This document shows, piece by piece, positions 1-7,931 of a stretch of DNA of 64,000 nt; position 1 is the first letter of the stretch, and each line of letters opens with the position of its first letter. A model generated the notes under the pieces. The model ran no database searches. It was not told the DNA's origin and was given only the letters and a program-made list of their open reading frames with translations. The translations under genes and the position numbers were made by a program. The stretch covers positions 682,001 to 746,000 of the forward strand of contig JAHLKV010000001.1 in NCBI GenBank assembly GCA_020444475.1. The letters are read 5' to 3'. This DNA is from a bacterium. Lineage in GTDB: Bacteria > Zixibacteria > MSB-5A5 > GN15 > FEB-12.

Positions 1-1146
1 TGCTGGTTGACCAACCACGAAGAGAAGAAATTTTTTGACTGTCTCGCGGCCTACTCCGCCGCCAACCAGGGCCACCATCACCCCCATATCGTCAACGCCC
101 TGATCGAGGCCCTCAAAGGCCACTACGGCTCCGTGATCTCGAATGTCGTCTACACCGACTCACTCGCCATGTTCCTCAAGCGCCTCGCCACCACCGTCCC
201 GCAGCTCGGACCCCGTTTCGGCGCCCACGGCAACAAAGTCCTGCCGAAAAACGGCGGTGTCGAATCGGTCGAAACCGCGGTCAAGCTCGCCCGCTATTAC
301 GGCTGGAAACAAAAAGGCATCGAGGACGGCAAGCAGGAAATCATCGTTTTCGAACGCAACTTCCACGGTCGCATGATCACCACCGTGTCGTTCTCGCCGA
401 CCAAGAAATACAAAGAAGGTTTCGGCCCCCTGACTCCCGGCTTCAAGTTCGCCAAATACGGCGACCTCGATTCGGTCGAGAAACTCATCACCCCCAACAC
501 CTGTGGTATCCTCGTCGAACCGGGTCAGGGCGAAGGCGGCATGTACATGCCCCCGGCCGGCTTCCTCAAAGGCCTCCGCGAGCTGTCCGACAAAAACGAC
601 CTCGTCCTGATTTTCGATGAAATCCAGGTCGGCCTCGGACGCACCGGCAAGATGTTCTGTTTCGAACACGAAAACGTCATCCCCGATGCGGTCACGCTCG
701 GCAAAGCCATCTCCGGCGGACTCGTCCCGCTGTCGTGCATGGTCGCCAACAGCAAGCTGATGGATCTCGTCTTCCGTCCGGGCTCCGATGGTTCCACCTA
801 CGGTGGTTATCCGCTCGCCTGTGTCGCCGGCAATGCTGCCATTGATGTCTTGATCGATGAGAAACTGCCGCAGCGCGCCGAAGAGATGGGCAGGAAGATG
901 AAGGCGAAGATCGACGATATCGCCTCGCGCTCGGACAAGGTGAAAGAGGTCCGCGGCCGCGGGCTGTTTATCGGGATCGAGGTTAACGACGGCGATGCTA
1001 TGAAGTACTGCCGCCAGTTGCTGGAGCTTGGCGTGCTGGCCAACGACAGCTACGGCCACACGATTCGCATGTCCCCGCCGCTGATCCTGACCGATAACGA
1101 GATCGACTATGTCTGCGAGCGCCTCGAGAAGGTGCTGGTGGGCTGA
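1..1146 (+). CDS. rocD: Ornithine--oxo-acid aminotransferase, 3' part (class III PLP)
   Basis: Class III PLP-dependent aminotransferase, best matched by ornithine delta-aminotransferase, which makes glutamate-5-semialdehyde from ornithine and 2-oxoglutarate in the cytoplasm. The frame is open at the left edge: the first codons (CW, then LTNHEEKKFFDCLAAYSA) align with the family's '(V)WDxEGxxYxDxLSAYSAVNQGH' region, so the true start lies outside the window and the TTG at 7 is not the start. Visible family features are LAAYSAANQGHHHP, FHGRMITTVSFS, the cofactor-site Asp in LVLIFDEIQVGLGRTG, and the PLP lysine in TLGKAISGG (codon 703-705). The C-terminal small domain is complete (RGRGLFIGIEVN to the stop). 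A strong terminator follows. Other class III transaminases are possible, but the AYSAxNQGH stretch favours ornithine. Confidence 0.85.
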   Translation, partial: CWLTNHEEKKFFDCLAAYSAANQGHHHPHIVNALIEALKGHYGSVISNVVYTDSLAMFLKRLATTVPQLGPRFGAHGNKVLPKNGGVESVETAVKLARYYGWKQKGIEDGKQEIIVFERNFHGRMITTVSFSPTKKYKEGFGPLTPGFKFAKYGDLDSVEKLITPNTCGILVEPGQGEGGMYMPPAGFLKGLRELSDKNDLVLIFDEIQVGLGRTGKMFCFEHENVIPDAVTLGKAISGGLVPLSCMVANSKLMDLVFRPGSDGSTYGGYPLACVAGNAAIDVLIDEKLPQRAEEMGRKMKAKIDDIASRSDKVKEVRGRGLFIGIEVNDGDAMKYCRQLLELGVLANDSYGHTIRMSPPLILTDNEIDYVCERLEKVLVG

Positions 1147-1172
1147 TTTCGACTGATATTACTGATGTAATG

Positions 1173-1207
1173 AAAAAGGCGACCCTGATGAAGGGTCGCC
1201 TTTTCTT
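1173..1207 (+). terminator. Rho-independent terminator after the aminotransferase
   Basis: GGCGACCC (1178-1185) and GGGTCGCC (1193-1200) form a perfect 8-bp stem, extended by A/T pairs, with a 7-nt loop. It is preceded by an A-run and followed by TTTTC. It lies 30 nt after the aminotransferase stop. Confidence 0.9.
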
Positions 1208-1288
1208 CTATCACTCCAGACATAAGACGTCAAGAGACCATTCTTTTGGGCGGCCACGTCCTCGCCATTTTGCATAGTATCAGTAACT

Positions 1289-4200
1289 CTAGTTCCCCTT
1301 GACCAGCAATGCAGATAGCTCTTCGTGAAGTAGGCGACACTCCAAGAAACGGATCTCGGTGGCGGTTAGCGGAAATCGGGTCCACCAATAGCCCCTCTGA
1401 GTTACAAACAGTGAGACAACTTTAACTTTCCCTCGCCCAATGTCCCAATTCAATAGCCTTGCGACCCTTTGCCCATTCGCTTTCAAGTAGTCGTGACGTT
1501 TCTCAACCTTTGCCAGATAGCCTTCTTCAAGTGACCCATCCAGCTTCTTTCTTCCGAAAATCTTTTCCGCAATCCGTCGAGTATCTTTGAAGCACAGTGC
1601 TGGATCAATGATCTTGGACTCTATGTTGATCATGAGTCTCTGCCGGGGAAAGCACGCAAGAACATCACAATCGCCGATCTCGCCTGCTCCGGGGTCCAGC
1701 TTGATGATATACACATTTCGCTCCACCATGTTTGTGAAGCGTCCAACTATCTCCGCAATCTTCAATTCTAGCTGCCTCGTCAGAGTTTCGTGCGCTCGCC
1801 GAAGATATTCCTTTGTTGACGGCGCATCGATCGGAAGAGGCAGCTTGTAGGAGTCAGCCATGCTCATCCAAAGACTGCGTGCCTTTTGAGTCGTATAGGG
1901 ACCCCAGTAGTACACCCCTCCGATAGCGACGATTGGATTAACCGTGTATCGGGCTTCTCGCTTCGCAAACTCCCAAACGGGTATGTCGGGAGCTGGCTGC
2001 GCGTTTCCAGCAATGCGCACAACTTGGTCAGCGCTTAGTGTCAGAAGACTGAGTATAGGGACAATAGTGGACGGCCGAAATCCGCGAATCTGCGACGCAC
2101 ACACTGCTCCGATCTTCTCCGCAGTAGCCTTGTAGCTGGGTGCTTCGGGCACTCCCGCTCGCTCCGCCCAACTTGTAAGGATAGTAAGTACCTCAGCAAC
2201 ATTTCGTATTCCAAACCCCAAATCAGACTCAAATGCACTGTCCAGACCGTCAAGAAACTCCACCCTGTCTTCGGGGAGTTCCGGAACGTCATCTCGCCTC
2301 CCGACCAATCCAAGTCTGATGTTCGCGTCTTCACTACCGAAAATGCGCTCGCGTCGTGAAACCTCTGGACCGTACGACACGGACACCAGGTGGTCTGTTC
2401 CAATCTCAAGAGCGGCGGGCATCAACCCGTTGTGAAGAATATCGCTTGCCGTGTACAAGTCGAGCATCTTGCTCGACAATGCGAATACGCGCTTCAGCCC
2501 GGTTTCAGTGAGATGCGAGGGACCATTTGGGGAGAGTTGGACAAACTTTTCGATCAAGTATCGATATGTTCGGTGCTCTCGAAGGAAGTCTGTCCTACCC
2601 CTACTAAGGCTAGTCGAACGATCGTACTCTACTTCATGCTTCACTGATTTCTCAATCAGGAAGGTCTTCGATTCATACTCATGCACCAACCCTTCTACGC
2701 CCGAGAGCAAGAGCCTTAGCGACTGCTCAAGCTCGTACATGGATATCTCGTGATCGAGCACTGTCCTCAACCCTTCAATGAGGTTGTTGATGTTCTGCTT
2801 CGCATCTTCACCGGAATATGTTCCAGCTCTGACGCCCAACTTACTCGCGATTTCTGCAAGCGATCGGTTGGCCAGCTTGTGGTCCTGATCGCCTGCCAGG
2901 ATCGACCGGCCATGCTGCGGGAAAGATACTTCTTTCGTCTTCTCGAAAAGTCGAAATCTACTTGGTTTTCCCCGTTCGCCTTCAATCTCTGCTAAGACAG
3001 AATCCAAACGACTCTCTTGCCACACGGTTTGCAATGTGACAAGCAGATCAGTCAGTAGGTCTACTTGGATCGATCTGTCAGATGCCTCGCGCAAGATCTC
3101 AGCCGCGCGATCCTCGTCGTAGACAAAGACGATTTGTGCCATGTCTGGTCGGGAACCAGTGACATTGAAACTCCAGGCTTTGTCGGACGCGAGCATTCCC
3201 CGTAGTTTGCTTAGCTCCTCAGCGCGTTGAGTGACCGAAGTAGAGACGCAGAACACGCGGACCAATAATAACGATTTGGTGAATTCCAGCGTAGATATGG
3301 ACTGGGAGCACATCGTCAACGCATCCACGAGACAGTGCATGATGGAATCAACTAGTGGGCCTTCATCACTTCGAAACAGAGGCACTGGGCAGTTTACGGA
3401 AAACGTGGTGTGACCTATCGTCTCATAGTAGAAATACACCCGTTCGCGTTTTGACTTCAGTGACTTGGGAGAAACTCCTCCGACGATTTCCCAACTGCGA
3501 GGATGATCGCCTGGAGATGTTTGTGGAAACGACTTCCAAAAGTTTGAAAGCGACTGGAACCTGAATGCCGTGCCCCAAGTAGGCGGAATATAGACATAGT
3601 CGGGCACGGTGGCTCCTTCGATCAACACGCCGGAGTAATCTCGGAAGGCAGCTAGCAAATCAAGAGGCGAGTTAAGTGGCGAGATACTAGTCTCATCTCT
3701 GAGCTGTTGTGAGAACTCCAAGAAGCTTGCCAACTCCTCCGTCCCGTGCACCTCGTCAAGTACCCCTAGTAGCTGATCCATTGCTATCACTGATGCCGGG
3801 AAGTCTTGCGGCAGTAGTATTGATTGCATTCTGGCACTTAGGTGAGGCATTGTCACAATGAAGACTGGTTGAAGGGCGCGCTCCCCGGACGTGGGGTGAA
3901 ACTCTACTACCTCGGAGATGGACCAGACACCTAAGCGGGTCGGTGAGTTCTGTAAGAGGTTCCGCGCCTCCACAAGCTTCGCCGTCATTTGCTCCATGAA
4001 CTGGGAGGCGCCCCGTAGAGTTTCGGAGACAGGCAGTATGCAAACCATCACGATCTGCCCACCTGCATGGATTGCACAGGCGAACGCCACGTCGTGCGGC
4101 TCCTCCTTTCCCTTCATCGCCGTGACGTAGCCGAAGATGTCAGTCATTGGGAATCTAGTGGCAACGTACTTCCAAAGACCAAAGCCTATGAGATCATCGA

Positions 4201-5044
4201 TATTCGGCTCCTCTTCCTTCATCCGATCCAGACGAGTAGAGAACAACTCACCCCATTTCGTGTGAAGCACTGATAGATAGTTTCTCGGCATCACAGGGTA
4301 GTATCGATCGCCTACCTTCCAGAAGTAGTGCACACAGTTCCCTTCCTCCATCGCCTTTCGAGAGAATGCGGAGAGCTTGGGCCAGCGGATTCGTCCTTCA
4401 TCATCTGCGGAGTAGCTGTAGAGAGTTGCCACATCGGCGTCAATACCCTCACCCCTCGTGAATTCTTCCAAGAAGCGCATACAGCTATTCCAGAACCACT
4501 CTGGAGGGACTTCGAGATACCCCTTGTCCACCTTGTTGGTGGGGACTGCTGACTGATCGATACCCCCGATGATTCTGTCCTGAAGTGCTGCGCACGCCTT
4601 AAGGTCCTCAATCGCGGACCGGCCAATCGACCTACGGTACACTTCATCCAGCGATCCATGCACGACCTCGAATGTGGCATAGAAGTCGATCGGATTCGAG
4701 AGGCTAGCCCCGTAGAAAACTTTGTAGTATTTCCCGTCAAAGAAGTATCTGATGTCACCCCAGTCTGATTCGGGTACGAAGTCCTCCAGCCGAGGAAAAG
4801 TCGGCAGCGCCTCCAACAGATCTCTACATAGCGCTTCGAAGTCACAATAGTCGCACACTCTATCCTCTCGAGACAGCTTCCGGTAAAGGTGCTGTAGCAC
4901 GGCATACAAGTATTCTATCCTGATTGGACTCCCAGTGTTGGGACGCCAGATGTTGAGGACGAAGATGGAACGGAGCAAGTCTACCGCACTGTATCGCTTC
5001 AGCAGTCGTTTCAATTTCCTCTTGTGAAGTCGCATTGTTTTCAA
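1289..5044 (-). CDS. Very large orphan protein with PD-(D/E)XK-like C-terminus
   Basis: About 1,251 residues, function not recognised. No signal peptide or membrane segment is visible. The N-terminus is very basic (MKTMRLHKRKLKRLLKRY), with a CDYC pair near residue 64. The long middle part has no family I can name. Near the C-terminus, the segment GEIGDCDVLACF...MINIESKII places an acidic residue and an ExK in the spacing of a PD-(D/E)XK nuclease core, followed by an alpha-helical region with conserved-looking aromatic residues. Codon use and base composition are visibly less GC-rich than in the neighbours, suggesting acquisition by transfer. The start could be TTG (5044) or the ATG four codons in; neither has a good ribosome site. 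It stands alone on its strand between unrelated genes, as single-gene defence systems often do, but a defence role is inference only. Confidence 0.6.
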   Translation of the reverse strand: MKTMRLHKRKLKRLLKRYSAVDLLRSIFVLNIWRPNTGSPIRIEYLYAVLQHLYRKLSREDRVCDYCDFEALCRDLLEALPTFPRLEDFVPESDWGDIRYFFDGKYYKVFYGASLSNPIDFYATFEVVHGSLDEVYRRSIGRSAIEDLKACAALQDRIIGGIDQSAVPTNKVDKGYLEVPPEWFWNSCMRFLEEFTRGEGIDADVATLYSYSADDEGRIRWPKLSAFSRKAMEEGNCVHYFWKVGDRYYPVMPRNYLSVLHTKWGELFSTRLDRMKEEEPNIDDLIGFGLWKYVATRFPMTDIFGYVTAMKGKEEPHDVAFACAIHAGGQIVMVCILPVSETLRGASQFMEQMTAKLVEARNLLQNSPTRLGVWSISEVVEFHPTSGERALQPVFIVTMPHLSARMQSILLPQDFPASVIAMDQLLGVLDEVHGTEELASFLEFSQQLRDETSISPLNSPLDLLAAFRDYSGVLIEGATVPDYVYIPPTWGTAFRFQSLSNFWKSFPQTSPGDHPRSWEIVGGVSPKSLKSKRERVYFYYETIGHTTFSVNCPVPLFRSDEGPLVDSIMHCLVDALTMCSQSISTLEFTKSLLLVRVFCVSTSVTQRAEELSKLRGMLASDKAWSFNVTGSRPDMAQIVFVYDEDRAAEILREASDRSIQVDLLTDLLVTLQTVWQESRLDSVLAEIEGERGKPSRFRLFEKTKEVSFPQHGRSILAGDQDHKLANRSLAEIASKLGVRAGTYSGEDAKQNINNLIEGLRTVLDHEISMYELEQSLRLLLSGVEGLVHEYESKTFLIEKSVKHEVEYDRSTSLSRGRTDFLREHRTYRYLIEKFVQLSPNGPSHLTETGLKRVFALSSKMLDLYTASDILHNGLMPAALEIGTDHLVSVSYGPEVSRRERIFGSEDANIRLGLVGRRDDVPELPEDRVEFLDGLDSAFESDLGFGIRNVAEVLTILTSWAERAGVPEAPSYKATAEKIGAVCASQIRGFRPSTIVPILSLLTLSADQVVRIAGNAQPAPDIPVWEFAKREARYTVNPIVAIGGVYYWGPYTTQKARSLWMSMADSYKLPLPIDAPSTKEYLRRAHETLTRQLELKIAEIVGRFTNMVERNVYIIKLDPGAGEIGDCDVLACFPRQRLMINIESKIIDPALCFKDTRRIAEKIFGRKKLDGSLEEGYLAKVEKRHDYLKANGQRVARLLNWDIGRGKVKVVSLFVTQRGYWWTRFPLTATEIRFLECRLLHEELSALLVKGN

Positions 5045-5196
5045 ACCAGTAATCGTGGTAACGGAAGCTCTCTTCGGTCCTAACCCCGAAGAAGAATAGT
5101 ATAGAAGTGTTGAGGATTCAACGAGAAAGGTCCGTCCCCCCCCTCACTTTCCCTACAACTTCGATGGTGATCGGAAAATTGCCGGCTTTTATATAA

Positions 5197-5210
5197 CACG
5201 CGCGCGCGTG
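5197..5210. repeat. Perfect alternating CACGCGCGCGCGTG palindrome
   Basis: A 14-bp self-complementary purine-pyrimidine tract lies 66 nt upstream of the ATG at 5276, right after TTTTATATAA. A second small inverted repeat, GACGT-N7-ACGTC (5211-5227), follows. It could be an operator or simply a Z-DNA-prone tract; no partner is known. Confidence 0.4.
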
Positions 5211-5275
5211 GACGTGTCCGAAACGTCACACCGTGTCGCTTTAACAAAGCCGACCCCATCCGAAGGAGTCCTGTC

Positions 5276-5875
5276 ATGCGAGTCTCGAAACAAACCAAAG
5301 CCAACCGCGCCAACGCCCAAAAATCCACCGGGCCGATCACCGATGAAGGCAAAGCGATCGTCGCCCAAAACGCCGTCACCCACGGTCTCCATTCCACCCG
5401 GGTCGTGATCAATTCCCCCCACCTCAAAGAAGACCCCGATGAATACCGGCTGCTGCTCGGCTCGCTGATCTGGGAGCTCGAACCGGTCGGCGTCCTGCAG
5501 CACCACCTCGTCCACAAAATCGCCAACGCCCTCTGGCGCTACAAACGCGTCATCCGCGCCGAAACCGGCGCCCTCGAACGCCAACTCGACTACGCCACCA
5601 CCCGCGACTACTCCCTCTTCCGCGAAAAACCCGACCTCGACACAGAACAGGGCCGCGCCCACTACCAAATCCTCCTCGACCAGCGCAAGGCGGCTTATCT
5701 CGATGAATCCCAGATCCCGAGCGAATCCGATTCCGTCAAACTCCTCCGCTACGAACTCCGTCTCGACCGCCAAATCACTCGCGCCCATAAACTTTTGCGC
5801 CGCCTCCAGCGCCTGGACCGGGCCGCCCGCGCCGCCGAAGAGGCCAAATCCCAAAAAAAACACCCTAAAAAATAA
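5276..5875 (+). CDS. Small basic protein with NAQKSTGPxTDEGK motif, unknown function
   Basis: 199 residues. The N-terminus carries the stereotyped block KANRANAQKSTGPITDEGK, followed by QNAVTHGLHS. This block is seen in many uncharacterised proteins of Planctomycetes, Acidobacteria and candidate phyla, usually in multicopy families. The middle (LEPVGVLQHHLVHKIANALWRYKR) is helical, and the C-terminus is a charged likely coiled coil (LRYELRLDRQITRAHKLLRRLQRLDRA). The start is set by GAAGGAG 9 nt upstream of ATG 5276. No signal peptide or catalytic motif is visible. The unusually C-rich third codon positions (many ccc/ctc/cgc) differ from the gene before it. No function is claimed; the family's N-terminal motif may bind nucleic acid, but that is speculation. 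Confidence 0.7.
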   Translation: MRVSKQTKANRANAQKSTGPITDEGKAIVAQNAVTHGLHSTRVVINSPHLKEDPDEYRLLLGSLIWELEPVGVLQHHLVHKIANALWRYKRVIRAETGALERQLDYATTRDYSLFREKPDLDTEQGRAHYQILLDQRKAAYLDESQIPSESDSVKLLRYELRLDRQITRAHKLLRRLQRLDRAARAAEEAKSQKKHPKK

Positions 5876-6202
5876 CAAAACAAACCCATTTCCCCGCAAT
5901 CACATGCGCCCCATACTAGTACAACGATTATTGCGATTTTGGCGAGTAGGTCAGGTCGCTTGCGACCTGACGATGCTCATCTGTGCCCCACCTGGAGTTC
6001 GCCTCCGGCGAACGGCAGGTGGGATGCGACCCGTAGGGCGGGTCCGTCTTCGAACCCGCCATGAGGGAACACGCCGCAGGCGAGCCATTCCCCCTTCGGC
6101 AAGCCTTGACATCCGTCGCCAATCAGGGCTTCTTGCACGAACAGGCGGGGAATCAAACACCGAATGCGGGGAACGCGCCACAACCGAAGGCTGGAGTTAA
6201 CC
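5876..6202. repeat. Non-coding stretch with three stacked inverted repeats
   Basis: 327 nt with no gene that I can support. It holds, in order: GTCAGGTCGC-TT-GCGACCTGAC (5950-5971, perfect); CCCACCTG...CAGGTGGG enclosing GTTCGCC...GGCGAAC (5987-6023); and GGCGGGT...ACCCGCC (6037-6060). Compact GC-rich hairpins in a row look like an interspersed REP-type element or the remains of a small mobile unit. The rest (6061-6190) is featureless until the ribosome site of the next gene. Confidence 0.6.
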
Positions 6203-6706
6203 ATGTTCAACGACGATGGATTTCTAACGTCTCCGTACATCGTACGCGATCAAAATTCACTCGATGATCTGAGTAGCCGGCTTCACGACGAACATTTCAA
6301 TCTCGAGGACGTGGTGCACGATCGTTCCAACGGCACGGTAATGATACATGTACTTCGCTGCTGCCACAATGGTCCACGCCGCCGCCGCCCCGACGCCGGC
6401 GTACTGTCCGACGTATACGAAGTCGCTTTGATGCGCACGGAGGTCGTAGTCCGACGAGTCAGAGAACTGGTGATCAAGGACGATCAAGAAATCGGGCACT
6501 ACATGATCTGCGACCTGATGCTTGTCGACGGACTCCTGATTCTGGAAACCTGCGAGGCTCTCCGATTGCAATTCACTGTCGAAGCACTCGACATTGAGGT
6601 CCGTGATATGGGGTTCCGAGGCACAATTGAGATCAAGATCGGCCCCCTGGGGCTTTGGGAATCGTGGGGAAAGATATCTGAAGACAAGAACTTGTCAGAC
6701 GAGTAG
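6203..6706 (+). CDS. Hypothetical acidic cytoplasmic protein
   Basis: 167 residues starting at ATG 6203, chosen because CTGGAG (6191-6196) sits 6 nt upstream; a longer frame reading upstream has no such site. No signal peptide, membrane segment or recognised domain. It is rich in Asp/Glu and valine (DVYEVALMRTEVVVRRV, IGHYMICDLMLVDGLL) in a pattern suggesting a small alpha/beta or all-beta domain. Two Cys (RCC) occur near residue 50. It lies in the accessory stretch with the two preceding genes, follows the hairpin repeats, and ends near another small hairpin (6762-6780). Function unknown. Confidence 0.6.
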   Translation: MFNDDGFLTSPYIVRDQNSLDDLSSRLHDEHFNLEDVVHDRSNGTVMIHVLRCCHNGPRRRRPDAGVLSDVYEVALMRTEVVVRRVRELVIKDDQEIGHYMICDLMLVDGLLILETCEALRLQFTVEALDIEVRDMGFRGTIEIKIGPLGLWESWGKISEDKNLSDE

Positions 6707-6761
6707 GCCGAGGCTGCTTGCAGCCCGGCTCCGACAAACACGCGACCTCAGCACCGCCCCC

Positions 6762-6780
6762 CCCACCCTCGACGGGTGGG
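6762..6780. repeat. Short perfect hairpin between convergent genes
   Basis: CCCACCC-TCGAC-GGGTGGG, a 7-bp stem with a 5-nt loop, 8 nt beyond the stop of the EamA transporter on the opposite strand. It has no T-run on either side. It may end transcription of both convergent genes, or be another copy of the REP-like family at 5950-6060. Confidence 0.5.
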
Positions 6781-6788
6781 CTACGGTT

Positions 6789-7700
6789 CTATCGCGCGGC
6801 GCGAAGCGAACCGACATAGATCGCGACAATCGTGATCGCCCCACCAATAAGCTGAGTCGGTCCCATCTGCTCAGCGAAAAACAACATCCCCCAGACGGTC
6901 GCCAGGGTCGGCTGCAGCAACAGCACCAGGCCGGTGCGCGATGCTTCCAGCAGCGCCATCGACCGCACGATCATGATCCACGCCGCCGCCTGCACCACCA
7001 CCCCGAGTGCGGCCACGACCGCGAGGTCGCGAAGAGTCGGCGGGAGGATCGGGTCCGGCTCGATCAGCCCGGCGATCCCGAGAAAGCCGGCCGAGATCAG
7101 CGCGACCCAGGTCATGAAAACGATCGGGTCGAGCCGGTCACTCTGGTGCGACGCCCGCTTGAGCGTGATCAGGTACGACGCGTAGCACAGCCCGGTCGCC
7201 AGCCCGAACGCGACCCCCTTCAGGTAGCTGGTGCTGAACTGGACCTCTCCCCCGACCCCGACCAGCAGCACCACCCCGACCATGGCGCTGACGGCGGCGA
7301 TTATGAACCGGACCGTCAGGCGCTCGTGAAACAGCACGACCCCAAACACGGCGGTCGCGAAAACCTGGGTGTTGCCGAGAATGGTCGCCATCCCGGCCCC
7401 GGTGTAGATGATCGACTTGTGCCAGACGAACAGGTCGAGAAAAAACACAAACCCGGCGATAAGCGCAAACTTCCAGAGCTTCGCCGGAAGGATCAGGCTC
7501 CGTCCCGAGGCGAGAGTCAGGACGACCAGGGCCAGCCCGCCGATCAGGTTGCGCCAGAATGCGATCGCCGTCGGCCCCATCGATTCGGTGTCGATCATCT
7601 TGACGAAGATCGGCGCAAACGAAATCAGCAGGGCGCCGAGGATCAGGGTCACCATCGGAGGGACAAATCGCGGCGGTCGCTGGAGGTTCGGTTCAGACAT
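6789..7700 (-). CDS. EamA/DMT-family transporter
   Basis: 303-residue integral inner-membrane protein of the drug/metabolite transporter superfamily with two EamA repeats and ten predicted membrane helices. Each repeat starts with a typical helix (LILGALLISFAPIFVKM; LKGVAFGLATGLCYASYLITLKRA) and ends in the AxxWGxLFFxExxxxxxxIGxxxI pattern (LATVWGMLFFAEQMGPTQLIGGAITIVAIYVG). The first-repeat equivalent is FGVVLFHERLTVRFIIAAVSAMVGVVLLV. The substrate is unknown; relatives export amino acids or metabolites. The ribosome site before ATG 7700 is poor (TATCCTCCGGCC), so the start is not certain. It is transcribed alone, divergent from the giant surface protein, with a 33-bp palindrome between them. 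Confidence 0.85.
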   Translation of the reverse strand: MSEPNLQRPPRFVPPMVTLILGALLISFAPIFVKMIDTESMGPTAIAFWRNLIGGLALVVLTLASGRSLILPAKLWKFALIAGFVFFLDLFVWHKSIIYTGAGMATILGNTQVFATAVFGVVLFHERLTVRFIIAAVSAMVGVVLLVGVGGEVQFSTSYLKGVAFGLATGLCYASYLITLKRASHQSDRLDPIVFMTWVALISAGFLGIAGLIEPDPILPPTLRDLAVVAALGVVVQAAAWIMIVRSMALLEASRTGLVLLLQPTLATVWGMLFFAEQMGPTQLIGGAITIVAIYVGSLRAAR

Positions 7701-7757
7701 GGCCGGAGGATAGCGGATGGTGCCGTTCGGTCAAAGCGGATAGTGCCCCGGATCGCG

Positions 7758-7790
7758 GAATATTCAGGACTGCAGTAGTCCTGAATATTC
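7758..7790. repeat. 14-bp perfect inverted repeat in a divergent promoter region
   Basis: GAATATTCAGGACT (7758-7771) and AGTCCTGAATATTC (7777-7790) with a GCAGT loop. It lies 57 nt upstream of the EamA start and 141 nt upstream of the surface-protein start. It is too long and AT-containing for a chance hairpin and has no T-run, so an operator or a small mobile relic is more likely than a terminator. Confidence 0.65.
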
Positions 7791-7931
7791 TCTCAGGCAG
7801 GGATCCGTCAAAAGGGAATCATCTGCCCACCGGTCTTTTTTCGTCGGGGATTCGTCAAGCTCTCCGCACCCCGTCCGATAACTGTAAGACAAGCTATGAC
7901 AACACATTACTAAACACCTCCGGAGGGGACA

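Noticed and set aside
160-1059. 299-codon open frame antisense to the aminotransferase
   Set aside because: It is the shadow of a GC-rich gene; no ribosome site and low-complexity product.
5197-5227. CG-alternating tract as a promoter for the 5276 gene
   Set aside because: No -35/-10 pair at proper spacing could be fitted around it; listed only as a repeat.
6030-6062. tRNA-like T-arm (GGTTCGAA on the minus strand)
   Set aside because: No anticodon arm, D arm or acceptor stem can be drawn around it; the bases belong to the GGCGGGT/ACCCGCC hairpin.
6594-7778. 394-codon plus-strand frame over the EamA transporter
   Set aside because: Product is dominated by charged and Gln/His repeats, typical antisense of a membrane-protein gene.
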